This document shows positions 26,301 through 34,842 of a DNA stretch of 64,000 nt, one piece after another. The stretch comes from Verrucomicrobia bacterium LW23 (GTDB lineage Bacteria; Verrucomicrobiota; Verrucomicrobiia; Methylacidiphilales; UBA1321), in assembly GCA_003054695.1 (NCBI GenBank), contig QAZA01000011.1, positions 248,001-312,000 on the forward strand, given 5' to 3'. Made by a program: the position numbers and the translations under genes. How positions within the stretch are numbered: the stretch's first letter is position 1; each line of letters opens with the position of its first letter. Under the pieces are notes generated by a model. The model was not told the origin of the DNA, searched no databases, and saw only the letters and a program-made list of their open reading frames with translations.

Positions 26301-29300
26301 GCCTCCCCGACGCCTGGGAGATTCAACACCTCAGCACCCTCGCTGGCACCGCCGCCACCCCCACTCCCAGCGGCGACGGCTTGACCTTGCAACAGGCATT
26401 CCAGCAGGGAATAGACCCGAACGATTACTATCACGGCGTGCACCCCACGCTACAGCTTGCAGGCGGTGACAAACAGGCTGGCCCTTCCGGCGAGTGTATG
26501 GAATCACCTCTTCGGGTGCGGGCGCTGGGCCTGGCCGGTCAGGTACTCGCCAATGCTCCTCTCCGTTTCGAGATTGTACAAGGGTCGGGTGGTCTTGCCG
26601 TTACACCCAGCACGACTGGCGCAACTTCAATTTCGGTACGAACCGATTCGGGAGGCATCGCGGAAGTTTACCTTATCCCGCAAGGGAATGTTGGTGCGAA
26701 AATTGCCGTCCGAGCGACGGCTCCCCCCTCCAACGCTGCATCAGTTACTTTTAATGCTGAAGTTGGAGCAGCATCCGAAAATCCAGCACCAACCCCGGGC
26801 GGTGGAGGCAGTGGCCCGGTGGTTGACTCTGATGTCTCTCCAGGAAGTGTTGTCGCACCTTCGGGTCCCGTTAATTTGCGGATTGTCCTGAACAGTCCTG
26901 GTTACGATCTGACCTCGGAAGATCCTGATGTTTGGCAGCAATTTGTTCCTGGCAACCCTCGGATTATCACCATTGAATGGGACGAAGGAAATCCTGTTAT
27001 TGATCCTCTCAATCCAACAGCAATTACTACTTATGTAATACAGAGGAAAGTGGATAATGGTGAATGGGAAACTTTGGCGACAGGAGGTGCAGGTATCACA
27101 AGTTGCTTACAAACAAATCTGTTTTCTCTGAGAACGTATCATTACAGAGTGCTTGCGGAAAGGAGTGGCGCCTACTCTTCCGCTGCATATATTTCATACA
27201 GAGTCCCACTAGTAAATGCGATTGCCTTGCATCATCCATTCTCAGGGTGGGTGACCTGCCACCAAGATGTATCCATTGGGTTTTTTCATTCAAGAATTTA
27301 TGAACTAACCAACGGTAATTTGAATGGCAATCATACGTTTCAGTATAAGTACCTGATAAATCCGACAGACAAGCCGGCTATCATTAGTTGGACCGATCTA
27401 ACATTTCTTGAGGTCGGGACCGAAAGTCCGCTCTTTAGTGTAGAGACTAGGTATGCATACGTGGGAGCTTCTGAAGCGGGACCGTTCAGTTTTAGTGCCT
27501 TCCCTGACGGGCCGGCCTATCGATTGGGCGGCTATACACCGGGACTGATTGAGCCTAAGTTCATACCGTCCGGTGATCGTGCTACCCATACCGCACCTGA
27601 AATAGGGGAGCAGGCCGTAGCTGCCTGGCTCAATCCAATGAGTTATATCAAAGCGTACGGGAAGCAAGTGGATATTGGTCCCAATGGTGACTACCTGTTC
27701 CTTGAGGGATTCCATAATTTTACAGATGAAAACGGTAACAGTAAGGTAACAATCGCCATTTCAAAGTCGGGGAATACCAGCTCGTTTGATGTGACAGACA
27801 CCAGCGGAGCAAGCATACCTTCAACCTATTCGGGGAATCAGTTTATAAACCCTATGATTGTAACCCCCACGAGTAGCGCCGTGGAAGGGGATTCTATCAA
27901 TATCTCATTTACAATTACAGACAGTTATCAAGATAAAGTGTTTACAGATAGTATAAGCTACACCTATAGAGGATCTGTTGAAGCGGCCAAAAACTACTCG
28001 CTTCCTATAGATGAGTCGTCCGGTCCCAAGTACCGCAAAATCGCGCTCAATGGCCTTCCGTTGGCAGATGAAAAGCCTCAAAGGACGGAGGAAAGCGACC
28101 AGGAGCGCGAAGAAACCTACGTAGACGCCCTTACCATCGGGCTCCGCCATAGTACTACCGACGCGTATATCCCCTTGCCAGGCAGCGACTTCAATATATC
28201 GGTGCGTCGCGACTTCCGGACGGAGCTTTGGTCAATGCGCACCGGCTTGAGGCCACACGAAATGCCAGATCGTCCGTTCGGCGTTTGCTGGAGCAGCAAT
28301 CTGGCTCCTTGTGTTCACTACGTCGATTCGACAGATCCCAATCCGGAAAACTGGGAGCCTGCCAAAGTTTATGTAACGGACGAGGCGGGAGCCGTACATA
28401 TCTTCATGGCGTGGACTAAGGATGGGCAAAAATTATTCTTTCCTATGCCGACAGCGCAATGCGAACAGCAAACTCCTAACCTGGAGTCGCTGACGCTGGA
28501 TACAACCTCAACGCCTGCTCGCTTTACATTCAAACGCAAGTATGGAGCTACCCTTACCTATGAGCTGACACCCCTAAATCTCTCTGTTCAGAACGATCGC
28601 CTCAAGGGTAGTGACTATCGTACAGTTCATAAGTATGCTCGCCTGATACAAGCTACAGATCGTATTGGGAATGTCCTGCAATACGAATTTGATAACACAA
28701 CAAATCTTGTTCCTAAGACCATCCGCATGCTAGGACAAGAGGATGCAGTCATTTCTATCCAGCAAAACAATGAAGGGTTAATTACTGCTATATGGGATGC
28801 AAAAGGCAACAAGACTTCATTTGGATACACAACCAACACATATTCACTGAATAATTCCGCAAATATGCTCGCCAGCGTCACAGCGCCGGATGGAGCCATA
28901 ACTCAGTACACCTATGATGTTGTCCTTGAGCCGGATAGAACTCCTCGTACAGCCGAGGATCCCGGTTCTCCTACCTGGCACGCCGATCTTGCGTCGATCA
29001 GAGATCCATTGTTGCGCACCTACACATTTTGCTATGATAAGCTCGATGGAACGGGGCCCGCGTTTGACTATTCGCGTAAGAATTTCATGCATTCCGATAT
29101 CTACTCCGGCTACTATCCGCAGTCGGGAATGCCTCGCAATGTCACCAAAATTACCATGCCTGATGGGAGTTTCTCGTCGTTCTCCAATGAATCGGATGTT
29201 CGAATTGTCTTCGGCCCACAGGGTGTTCAGTTGGGAGGTCAGAAGCGTGCTGTCGTAACCGATGCCTCGGGCTTCCAGCGCCAGTATAGGTTCGAGGACG

Positions 29301-32300
29301 TCGCCATCATTGATCTCCCCAAATTCAAAAACCTCGCCGCATTTACCCATCGCAACGACGCCAGGCTTATTTGCTACAAAACGATGGTGGTGGATCACGG
29401 AATACCAAATACGGCCTCCTACAAGGGTAGCGAGACGTTTAAGTTCAACATTGGCGCGGCGATGGCGTTGAAGGAGATTACGGACTTTAGTGGCAATACA
29501 ACTACCTTTGCGCATGCGGATGCCTGGGCGGCGGATGTGGATTATCGGGCGGTAATGACGAACGTGGCGGTGAATGGTTACTATGGCGATCCCACCAGCC
29601 AGACGAACGCGCTGGGGGATACGAAGACGTTTACCTACTTTGGCGAGTCGCGGATTATGAGCAGCGTGACGGATGAGGAGGGGCGGCGGACGGAGTATGT
29701 GGTGGATGCGCTGGGGCGGCGAACGAAGGAATCGGTGTTTGCGGCGGGGGCTTCCGCGCCGATGCAGGTGACGGAGATGGAGTATGGGAGCGGGGCGTTC
29801 CCGGGGGTGGTGACGAAGTCGACGCGCAAGGCGTTGGCGGGGGCGGGGGATCCTGCGTGGGTGGGGGATCTGGTGACGCAGTTTGTGCTGGACGCCAACG
29901 GGCGGGTGGCGCAGGAGATTGTGGACCCGGCGGGGCTGGCGCTGACGACGTCGCATACGTATGATGCGAATGGCGCGACGCTTTCGACGACTGATCCGCG
30001 GGGCAACACGACGTGGTTCCGGTACGATGCGCGCAACCGGCTGGTGGAGGTGACGTTTGCGGATGGGGCGACGAAGTCGCAGGTGTATGATGCTCGCGGC
30101 AATAAGGTTACGGAGATTAATGAGAACGGGATTGCGACGCTGTTTGAGTATGATCAGCTGAATCGGCCCACGCGGCAGGTGCGCGATATGAATCGCGATG
30201 GTATTGCCAATGCGGGCGATATTTCGACGTCGACGACCTATAATGCTGTGGGCGCGAAGACTTCTGTTACGGGGCCTCGCGGGGATGTGACGACGATGGA
30301 ATATGATGAGCTGCAACGGCTTACCAAAACCATTGATCCACTGCTTAACGAGACGACCTTTGAGTATGGCGCCAATAGCGGCGGAACGGTTTTTGACACA
30401 TCGGGCTTTAAACCGACGAAAACCACCGATCCGCGCGGGTTTGTGACGCAGGCCACGTATGACGCGCTGTATCGGCCCACGCAAACCTCTGCCGAGTATG
30501 AGTTGGGCGGCGGATCTGGCGCAAGTGCTGTTACATCAACGGTATACGACAAGGTTGGTAACGCCGTGCAGGTAACCGATCCGCTCAACCGGGTATCGAG
30601 CGTTGCCTACGACGCGCTGAACCGGCCGCTTGTAAGCACAAATCCCGATACCACAACGACTTCCATCGCCTATACCAGCACGGGGCTGAAGTGGCGGGCC
30701 ACCAACGAGCGCGGCTTTGCCTCCGAGACGCAGTTTGACGCGGCGGGGCGGCCCGTGGCGGTGCTGGCGCCTAGCGTGGCGGATGGGTACGGCGGCACCG
30801 CACGTCCCACAGTCACAAGCATTTACGACGCGGCGGGGAATGTCATCGCCACGGTCAATCCGCTGGGCCAGCGGTGGGATTTCACCTTCGACGCGCGCAA
30901 CCGCAAAACGCAGGAGCTCCTGCCCGCCGCATACGACACGGAGCGCGGGCAGACGCGGCGCGCCGGCACCCTCACACAGTACGACGTGGGCGGGCGTGCC
31001 ATCTCCGTAACCGACGCGCGCGGCCATACAACCACAACGATTTACGACGACGCCGACCGCGCCACCGACGTGTTTGCCCCGGCCGTTCCGCTGCCTGGCG
31101 GCGGCATGAGCCAGCCGCATACGCAAAATGTGTACGATGCGGCCGGTAATGTAACTGCAGTTACGGATCCGTTAAGCCGTACAACGCATAATGTGTATGA
31201 TCTGCTCAATCGGCTTATTAGCACTACGGACGCATCTAACATTACTGTTACGAATGAGTATGATGCTGTAGGTAATCGCACCAAGGTTATTGATGGAAGA
31301 AACCACGCTACCACCTTTACGTATGATGGTCTCAAGCGCAATCTCACCACGACCAATCCGCTGAATCAGACCGTCACGTTTACCTACAACGCCGTTAACA
31401 AGACGCGCCGTACCGACGCGATGGGGCGCGTGACCGACTACACGTACGACCTGCGCAATCGCCCCGCCACGGTTGTGTACGATTCCCTGTCGCCTGTCGA
31501 CAGTGATCGCACGTTCGGATACGACGAGGCCGGCAATCTGCTGAGCGTTACGGAGGCGGGGAAACCTTCAGCCAACGTAAGTTACACGTACGACGCGCTG
31601 AATCGTGTGCTGACGGAGAGTTCGGGCGCTTTAGGTGGAACGACGCATGCGTATACGTATGATCTATCAGGGAACCGCCTTATCACCGTCTACGGCACTA
31701 CGGGGCGCACCATCGTTTCCACCTACGACGAGCTCAATCGCCTGGCCACGATGACCGAGAGCGGCACGCGGCAGACGCAGTATTGGTACAACGCGGCGGG
31801 CGGTATCACCCACAAAATCCTGCCCAACGGCGATACCGAAACGAGCGGGTTTGACGCGCTGGGCCGCGCCACGTATCAGCACAACCGCACGGCGGATGGC
31901 CGGGCGCTGGCGCTGCTGAGTTACGCGCACGATAAGATTGGCAACGTCATTCGCATGGAGGAGCTGTACCCGGCGCACCTGGCCAATCGCACGGTTACCA
32001 ACGGGTACGATACGAGCAATCGCCTCGTTACCGAGACGTTGACGTATGATGGGGCCAACCTCATCGCCCCGGCGCCCGCCAACGTTGCTACCACATATAC
32101 TTACGATAACGGCAACAACCGCGTCAGCAAAGTGGTGACGGGCGGCGCCACCCCCGGTAGCACGGAGTACACGTACAACGCGTACAACCAGATGCTGAGC
32201 TACGCCTCCGGCCCGCGCACCGTCACCCTCACCTACGACGCCGCCGGCAACCGCGCCACCCGCACCGTCTCAGGCATCGGCGTGGCGGATGCGGGCGCCG

Positions 32301-33733
32301 ACACCTACACGTACGACTTCGAGAACCGCCTGGTGGCCCTCACCCGCACCCCCGCCACCGCCCCGGGCACCCCGCAAACCTACGCCTATACCTACGATTA
32401 CCGCACCCGCCGCGTGCTGCGCGACGAATCCCAGGCCGGCGGCCAGGCCACCACCGTCGTCTTCAGCGGCGGCACCAGCGCCTTCGAAGTCGAGCCCACC
32501 CCCGGCAACCCCACCGTCCCCGCCATCACCGTCGAAAATATTCGCGGCAGTGACTATGGCGGCGGCGTCGGCGGCGTGCTATATTCCCTGCGCCAGGGCG
32601 CACCCAGCTACGCCCACGCCAACCGCCGCGGCGACATCATCGCCCGCACGGACAGCACCGGCTCTTTGACATTCCTCAGCCAATACGAAGCCTACGGCAC
32701 AAGACCGCAGGAATACGGCGCGTCCGCGGACAGGCAGCGGGGAAATTCCAAGGACGAGGATCCGACGGGGCTGCTGAACGAGGGCTTTAGGTATAGGGAT
32801 CTGGAGGCGGGCTGCTTTATTACGGCGGACCCGCTGGGCTTTGTGGACGGACCGAATGTGTATGCCTATGTGGTGTGTAATCCGTGGAGTAAGTTTGATC
32901 CGGAGGGGTTAGCCACTATCGGCCAACTTAGCGATCGAAATAAGAAGATCCGAGATCAGCGCGATGATGAGATAGAGCTTACTAGGAGGATGTTACCCCC
33001 TGGCCCTGAGCGGGATCAGGCAATCCTTAATACTGAGGAGGAATATAATAAACTGCTTACAGATAATAATAAGAGAATCTGTAAAATTGAGGCTACGTCG
33101 AGAGATCTTCAACAACCTGATGATGTTAAAGCAAAGCTGGATGATGAGGCGCATTATTGGAACGGATTACAAGAAATTCGTAGTAAAACTAATGTCCTTC
33201 AAAACCTACTATTAGCAGCAGAATTTATCGGCCCTTCGAAGCTGGGATCCATCGGAAAGGGATTGCTTAAGTCTGGTATTGGTCTTACTGGGAAAATAGG
33301 TGAATTCTTCGCTAAAATACTTACTAAATGGAGGACCCCTTCCTTCAAGCTTAACATCGGAGGTGCTGGCGAGGCCCGCGGTTTTATAGATGTCGTTAGT
33401 CCGTCGATTCTTGAAGCATGGGTGCACGGAAGAAAATTTACATCTAGCTTTGCATCTGGAAGTGCCTCTGACATATTCTTAAGAAATGCTCCTATGACAC
33501 CAGAGATCGCTTCGGAGATTGTAAGGCTATCCCGTCCAGGAACTAGAATCACGACACTTGGTCCCGTTGACCCCAGCTATATTCTGCCATTAACTAATGC
33601 ACTAGGACACAAGGGTTCCGTTGTGATGGATAAACAATTCATCGCAAAATATCTTAAAGGGGGAGATGTTGGCTTTCAGTGGAGTATGGCTGGAGAAACT
33701 TTTCAGATAATCAAGATTGAGGTGAAAAAATAG
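23312..33733 (+). CDS. giant RHS/YD-repeat polymorphic toxin
   Basis: A 3,473-residue exported protein. After a signal peptide (hydrophobic run near residues 20–36; ATG 23327 is a possible start) there are three lectin-like modules (about 37–210, 215–400, 405–605), a calcium-site/Big_1 module (~600–755), a LamG-like module (GLAGWWKLDETSG, ~760–987), a second calcium-site/Big_1 module (~990–1140), an FN3-like segment near 1230–1300, and many YD repeats of the YDALNR/YDAAGN type (~1770–3150). The RHS core ends with the DPLGFVDGPNVYAYV block and DPEGL at residue 3200. The last 273 residues differ sharply in base composition and are the toxin tip: a helical linker, a hydrophobic stretch, then a Rossmann methyltransferase-like pattern (LNIGGAGEARGFIDVV, VRLSRPGTRITTLGP). 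RHS shells encapsulate and release such tips. The tip's activity is unproven. Confidence 0.88.
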   Translation: MVRCIMNFSFLKSVRWFRCYFASLAFLLTQAILLANPPLRFEDSAGVGNPGSFVFDAASGVLTVKAEGDYLGVPFPDAYWAYLRVTGDVAIVTRLTSFSGNNSSAKAGIMIQKDDSHRALLSISPDGSLMLESQGLTQSYNSQSGGTTTLPVWMKLECVGPLVRASKSNDGVTWDIFASVTWDMAPSDTYRAGLLANSGEMYTVVTATFDNISISATGLNSLPSPWISQKLPSNEPGAVTYSNNTITIQGSGSGAGPEDSGHFVFQEFMVPTIREVVAKITGFQSSNDSATAGIAFRSPNRNNAELFLGVTGNNRIVFRYRNASGGVSEKYNEIGTTPMYLKLQLENMIATAWISSNGTDWSCVGFVFDPYEIGTFSQGGLTVASHVSGQTAEAVFEHVSVNAINWWRPLSIWLPNISAQDSGYCLFEEVNDAVTLYGKGIVDDSSSFSYSNLSRIDDAISAKVDIAETGGPGTSAGLIFRPYDSVDYPCVALLLVPGQGLVLKERKDFSGDLTSRVINANVSGPIWMKLETRSTGAIVLHTSLDGNVWTQVAGTFSENFRRDFYDTTCLGLTVGSGNSSQYARARFSDFRYYLGQTYVVDANYDGISDGWAMQNFGTISIDPNSQTPSGDGHTLLEAYQLGLNPFDYYQGVAPALSIVSGNSQSAEAGTFLPSPLRVLVTDAQGSPLVNAPVTFSVQSGGGTLAETSGGTGDLTFQTRTDSNGMAQAYFKLPESGNPGVIAVTAGTAAPITFTATLMIEGIDGLAGWWKLDETSGTAVADSSGLNNGGTTVSAPSWVQGASGNALHLSGVGQHVTVPNGPYLQLGAMNLTFSAWFKAQHQNLAQPILSKCATDANGFHGFYLGLTPTGAIEFRLGANVTTRDELAFTSESVFADNQWHQVILVLDRTAQQATLYVDGIARTVQLASQSLGTASGTTVSLTGTSNLNAATPATLLLGATLPTGNERYFAGSLDDLRIYTKALNTEERGNLVDSDNDSLPDAWEIQHLSTLAGTAATPTPSGDGLTLQQAFQQGIDPNDYYHGVHPTLQLAGGDKQAGPSGECMESPLRVRALGLAGQVLANAPLRFEIVQGSGGLAVTPSTTGATSISVRTDSGGIAEVYLIPQGNVGAKIAVRATAPPSNAASVTFNAEVGAASENPAPTPGGGGSGPVVDSDVSPGSVVAPSGPVNLRIVLNSPGYDLTSEDPDVWQQFVPGNPRIITIEWDEGNPVIDPLNPTAITTYVIQRKVDNGEWETLATGGAGITSCLQTNLFSLRTYHYRVLAERSGAYSSAAYISYRVPLVNAIALHHPFSGWVTCHQDVSIGFFHSRIYELTNGNLNGNHTFQYKYLINPTDKPAIISWTDLTFLEVGTESPLFSVETRYAYVGASEAGPFSFSAFPDGPAYRLGGYTPGLIEPKFIPSGDRATHTAPEIGEQAVAAWLNPMSYIKAYGKQVDIGPNGDYLFLEGFHNFTDENGNSKVTIAISKSGNTSSFDVTDTSGASIPSTYSGNQFINPMIVTPTSSAVEGDSINISFTITDSYQDKVFTDSISYTYRGSVEAAKNYSLPIDESSGPKYRKIALNGLPLADEKPQRTEESDQEREETYVDALTIGLRHSTTDAYIPLPGSDFNISVRRDFRTELWSMRTGLRPHEMPDRPFGVCWSSNLAPCVHYVDSTDPNPENWEPAKVYVTDEAGAVHIFMAWTKDGQKLFFPMPTAQCEQQTPNLESLTLDTTSTPARFTFKRKYGATLTYELTPLNLSVQNDRLKGSDYRTVHKYARLIQATDRIGNVLQYEFDNTTNLVPKTIRMLGQEDAVISIQQNNEGLITAIWDAKGNKTSFGYTTNTYSLNNSANMLASVTAPDGAITQYTYDVVLEPDRTPRTAEDPGSPTWHADLASIRDPLLRTYTFCYDKLDGTGPAFDYSRKNFMHSDIYSGYYPQSGMPRNVTKITMPDGSFSSFSNESDVRIVFGPQGVQLGGQKRAVVTDASGFQRQYRFEDVAIIDLPKFKNLAAFTHRNDARLICYKTMVVDHGIPNTASYKGSETFKFNIGAAMALKEITDFSGNTTTFAHADAWAADVDYRAVMTNVAVNGYYGDPTSQTNALGDTKTFTYFGESRIMSSVTDEEGRRTEYVVDALGRRTKESVFAAGASAPMQVTEMEYGSGAFPGVVTKSTRKALAGAGDPAWVGDLVTQFVLDANGRVAQEIVDPAGLALTTSHTYDANGATLSTTDPRGNTTWFRYDARNRLVEVTFADGATKSQVYDARGNKVTEINENGIATLFEYDQLNRPTRQVRDMNRDGIANAGDISTSTTYNAVGAKTSVTGPRGDVTTMEYDELQRLTKTIDPLLNETTFEYGANSGGTVFDTSGFKPTKTTDPRGFVTQATYDALYRPTQTSAEYELGGGSGASAVTSTVYDKVGNAVQVTDPLNRVSSVAYDALNRPLVSTNPDTTTTSIAYTSTGLKWRATNERGFASETQFDAAGRPVAVLAPSVADGYGGTARPTVTSIYDAAGNVIATVNPLGQRWDFTFDARNRKTQELLPAAYDTERGQTRRAGTLTQYDVGGRAISVTDARGHTTTTIYDDADRATDVFAPAVPLPGGGMSQPHTQNVYDAAGNVTAVTDPLSRTTHNVYDLLNRLISTTDASNITVTNEYDAVGNRTKVIDGRNHATTFTYDGLKRNLTTTNPLNQTVTFTYNAVNKTRRTDAMGRVTDYTYDLRNRPATVVYDSLSPVDSDRTFGYDEAGNLLSVTEAGKPSANVSYTYDALNRVLTESSGALGGTTHAYTYDLSGNRLITVYGTTGRTIVSTYDELNRLATMTESGTRQTQYWYNAAGGITHKILPNGDTETSGFDALGRATYQHNRTADGRALALLSYAHDKIGNVIRMEELYPAHLANRTVTNGYDTSNRLVTETLTYDGANLIAPAPANVATTYTYDNGNNRVSKVVTGGATPGSTEYTYNAYNQMLSYASGPRTVTLTYDAAGNRATRTVSGIGVADAGADTYTYDFENRLVALTRTPATAPGTPQTYAYTYDYRTRRVLRDESQAGGQATTVVFSGGTSAFEVEPTPGNPTVPAITVENIRGSDYGGGVGGVLYSLRQGAPSYAHANRRGDIIARTDSTGSLTFLSQYEAYGTRPQEYGASADRQRGNSKDEDPTGLLNEGFRYRDLEAGCFITADPLGFVDGPNVYAYVVCNPWSKFDPEGLATIGQLSDRNKKIRDQRDDEIELTRRMLPPGPERDQAILNTEEEYNKLLTDNNKRICKIEATSRDLQQPDDVKAKLDDEAHYWNGLQEIRSKTNVLQNLLLAAEFIGPSKLGSIGKGLLKSGIGLTGKIGEFFAKILTKWRTPSFKLNIGGAGEARGFIDVVSPSILEAWVHGRKFTSSFASGSASDIFLRNAPMTPEIASEIVRLSRPGTRITTLGPVDPSYILPLTNALGHKGSVVMDKQFIAKYLKGGDVGFQWSMAGETFQIIKIEVKK

Positions 33734-33737
33734 TGGT

Positions 33738-34118
33738 ATGGAATTTCTTGAGAGAGTTAGAAGCGTATTGGGCACATATTATCGAGATCTTTGTGTCATT
33801 GATGAAGCTGATCCACTAGACTTCAGTAAGTTACAAAGGGCGATTGTTATATTTCATGCCACATGGAGCGCGCCATCCGTAATGGTCTTGCGATCATACG
33901 TGGAGGTCTGTTGTAGGTTAAAAGATATGGGTGACTTGGAGTTTAAAGTATATGTTCTCAATCTGGATCGCATTTCGATGGATTACTTTTTCAAACTACC
34001 AGGTACATTTGGAGGGACGGGAGAAACATATTTTGTGTGTAACGGAAGGATAGTTTGCTTTCTTTCGTACTATTCAAGCGAGTTCGAATCTAAGGTGCAA
34101 TCCACATTTAATGAGTAA
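33738..34118 (+). CDS. thioredoxin-fold protein without redox cysteines, candidate immunity protein
   Basis: A 126-residue protein starting 4 bases after the RHS stop, the position where immunity genes for RHS toxins are expected. The sequence follows the thioredoxin fold: a strand (AIVIFHATW), the active-site position as WSAPS where thioredoxin has WCGPC, a helix (VMVLRSYVEVCCRL), a strand with Asp (FKVYVLNLDR), then GTFGGTGETYFVCNGRIV for the region of the cis-Pro loop and last strands. Both redox cysteines are replaced by Ser and no cis-Pro is visible, so it should not act as an oxidoreductase. Protecting the cell by binding the toxin tip is an inference from position. Confidence 0.7.
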   Translation: MEFLERVRSVLGTYYRDLCVIDEADPLDFSKLQRAIVIFHATWSAPSVMVLRSYVEVCCRLKDMGDLEFKVYVLNLDRISMDYFFKLPGTFGGTGETYFVCNGRIVCFLSYYSSEFESKVQSTFNE

Positions 34119-34185
34119 ACGCTCCGCGTAATATAGAAGCTAACTCCGCAGGCCAACGAGTGAACGTGGCTCGCCAACCATAGCA

Positions 34186-34580
34186 GTGCGCCGTGAAACG
34201 GCCCAGAAAGCTCGTGAGGGGAAGTGGCTTCATCCGCAGACGGAGCAGGCGAGAGGGGCAACCTTCTGGTCTGAAGCCTTCGCTGCCAAAGGGTCGTGGA
34301 AACACGTTTCAGCGAGCCGGCAGTCCATAACAAAGTGAACGCCGAGGAAGTCCCGAGACCGGCCCATGCGGATGCCGAGCCTGGTGCTACAAGGGGAAGG
34401 CTGCCATTTTCCGCGAGGCGAGCGAGGGAAGGCGCAACGGAGAAATCCGCTGGGGCAGTGGTGATGGCATGTTGGCAATGGAATCCTGGCCGACTACCTC
34501 TACTTCCACGATTTCGCCAGCCTGTTAACACGTACCTTGAGCTCACCGGCCAACTCACCAACGCCGATTGCACAACGTCA
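34186..34580 (+). ncRNA. structured sequence resembling a group II intron 5' part (truncated)
   Basis: The segment opens with GTGCG, the conserved 5' end of group II introns. It contains several compact hairpins: GCCGT-GAA-ACGGC (34190–34202), CGTG-GAAA-CACG (34295–34306) and CGGA-GAAA-TCCG (34438–34449). The last two have GAAA tetraloops, as used in intron domain I tertiary contacts. Purine-rich junctions separate the stems, and no long conserved coding frame is present. Domain V and a reverse transcriptase are not seen before attR, so it would be a remnant. The identification is by pattern only; another structured RNA is possible. Confidence 0.4.
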
Positions 34581-34738
34581 TCGAAAGTATCTGCCAGCGC
34601 GGGGACGCACACAAATGCACACAAAATTTTGTCGCTACGTGTCAGGAAGTGTAGCTGCGCTTAAATAACGAAAAGGGTGCAACGTGTTGTAGAGAGGAGA
34701 CATATAGACATCTCGTGACAACGCCAGACAGCCCAATC

Positions 34739-34764
34739 CGGGTTCGAATCCCGCATCCGGCTCC
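34739..34764 (+). repeat. attR, 26-bp direct repeat of the tRNA-Thr 3' end
   Basis: Identical to 17655–17680 and without the rest of the tRNA, so it is the partial copy left by integration. The next bases, CTTTTTAAG, may be the original tRNA-distal sequence. It marks the right edge of the island, 78 bases before the stop of the beta-helix gene. Confidence 0.88.
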
Positions 34765-34842
34765 CTTTTTAAGTTGGCGCCTCGGAGTACATCGCCCTGT
34801 GTACACCTGTGCTTTATCCGCCGTGCGCCCGCAGCTTCTCCG

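Noticed and set aside
28844-30484. Long minus-strand frame (546 codons) inside the RHS gene
   Set aside because: It is the shadow of the YD repeats, which have a periodic codon pattern, and its translation is Arg/His/Ile-rich without domain features.
29500-32850. Repeated short DNA words in the RHS gene, at first sight like a CRISPR or satellite repeat
   Set aside because: The repeats are degenerate at DNA level, irregular in spacing and fully explained by the translated YD repeats.
34296-34664. 122-codon plus-strand frame at the right end of the island
   Set aside because: It overlaps the hairpin-rich segment, has no recognisable motif and an atypical composition; more likely a by-product of a structured RNA.
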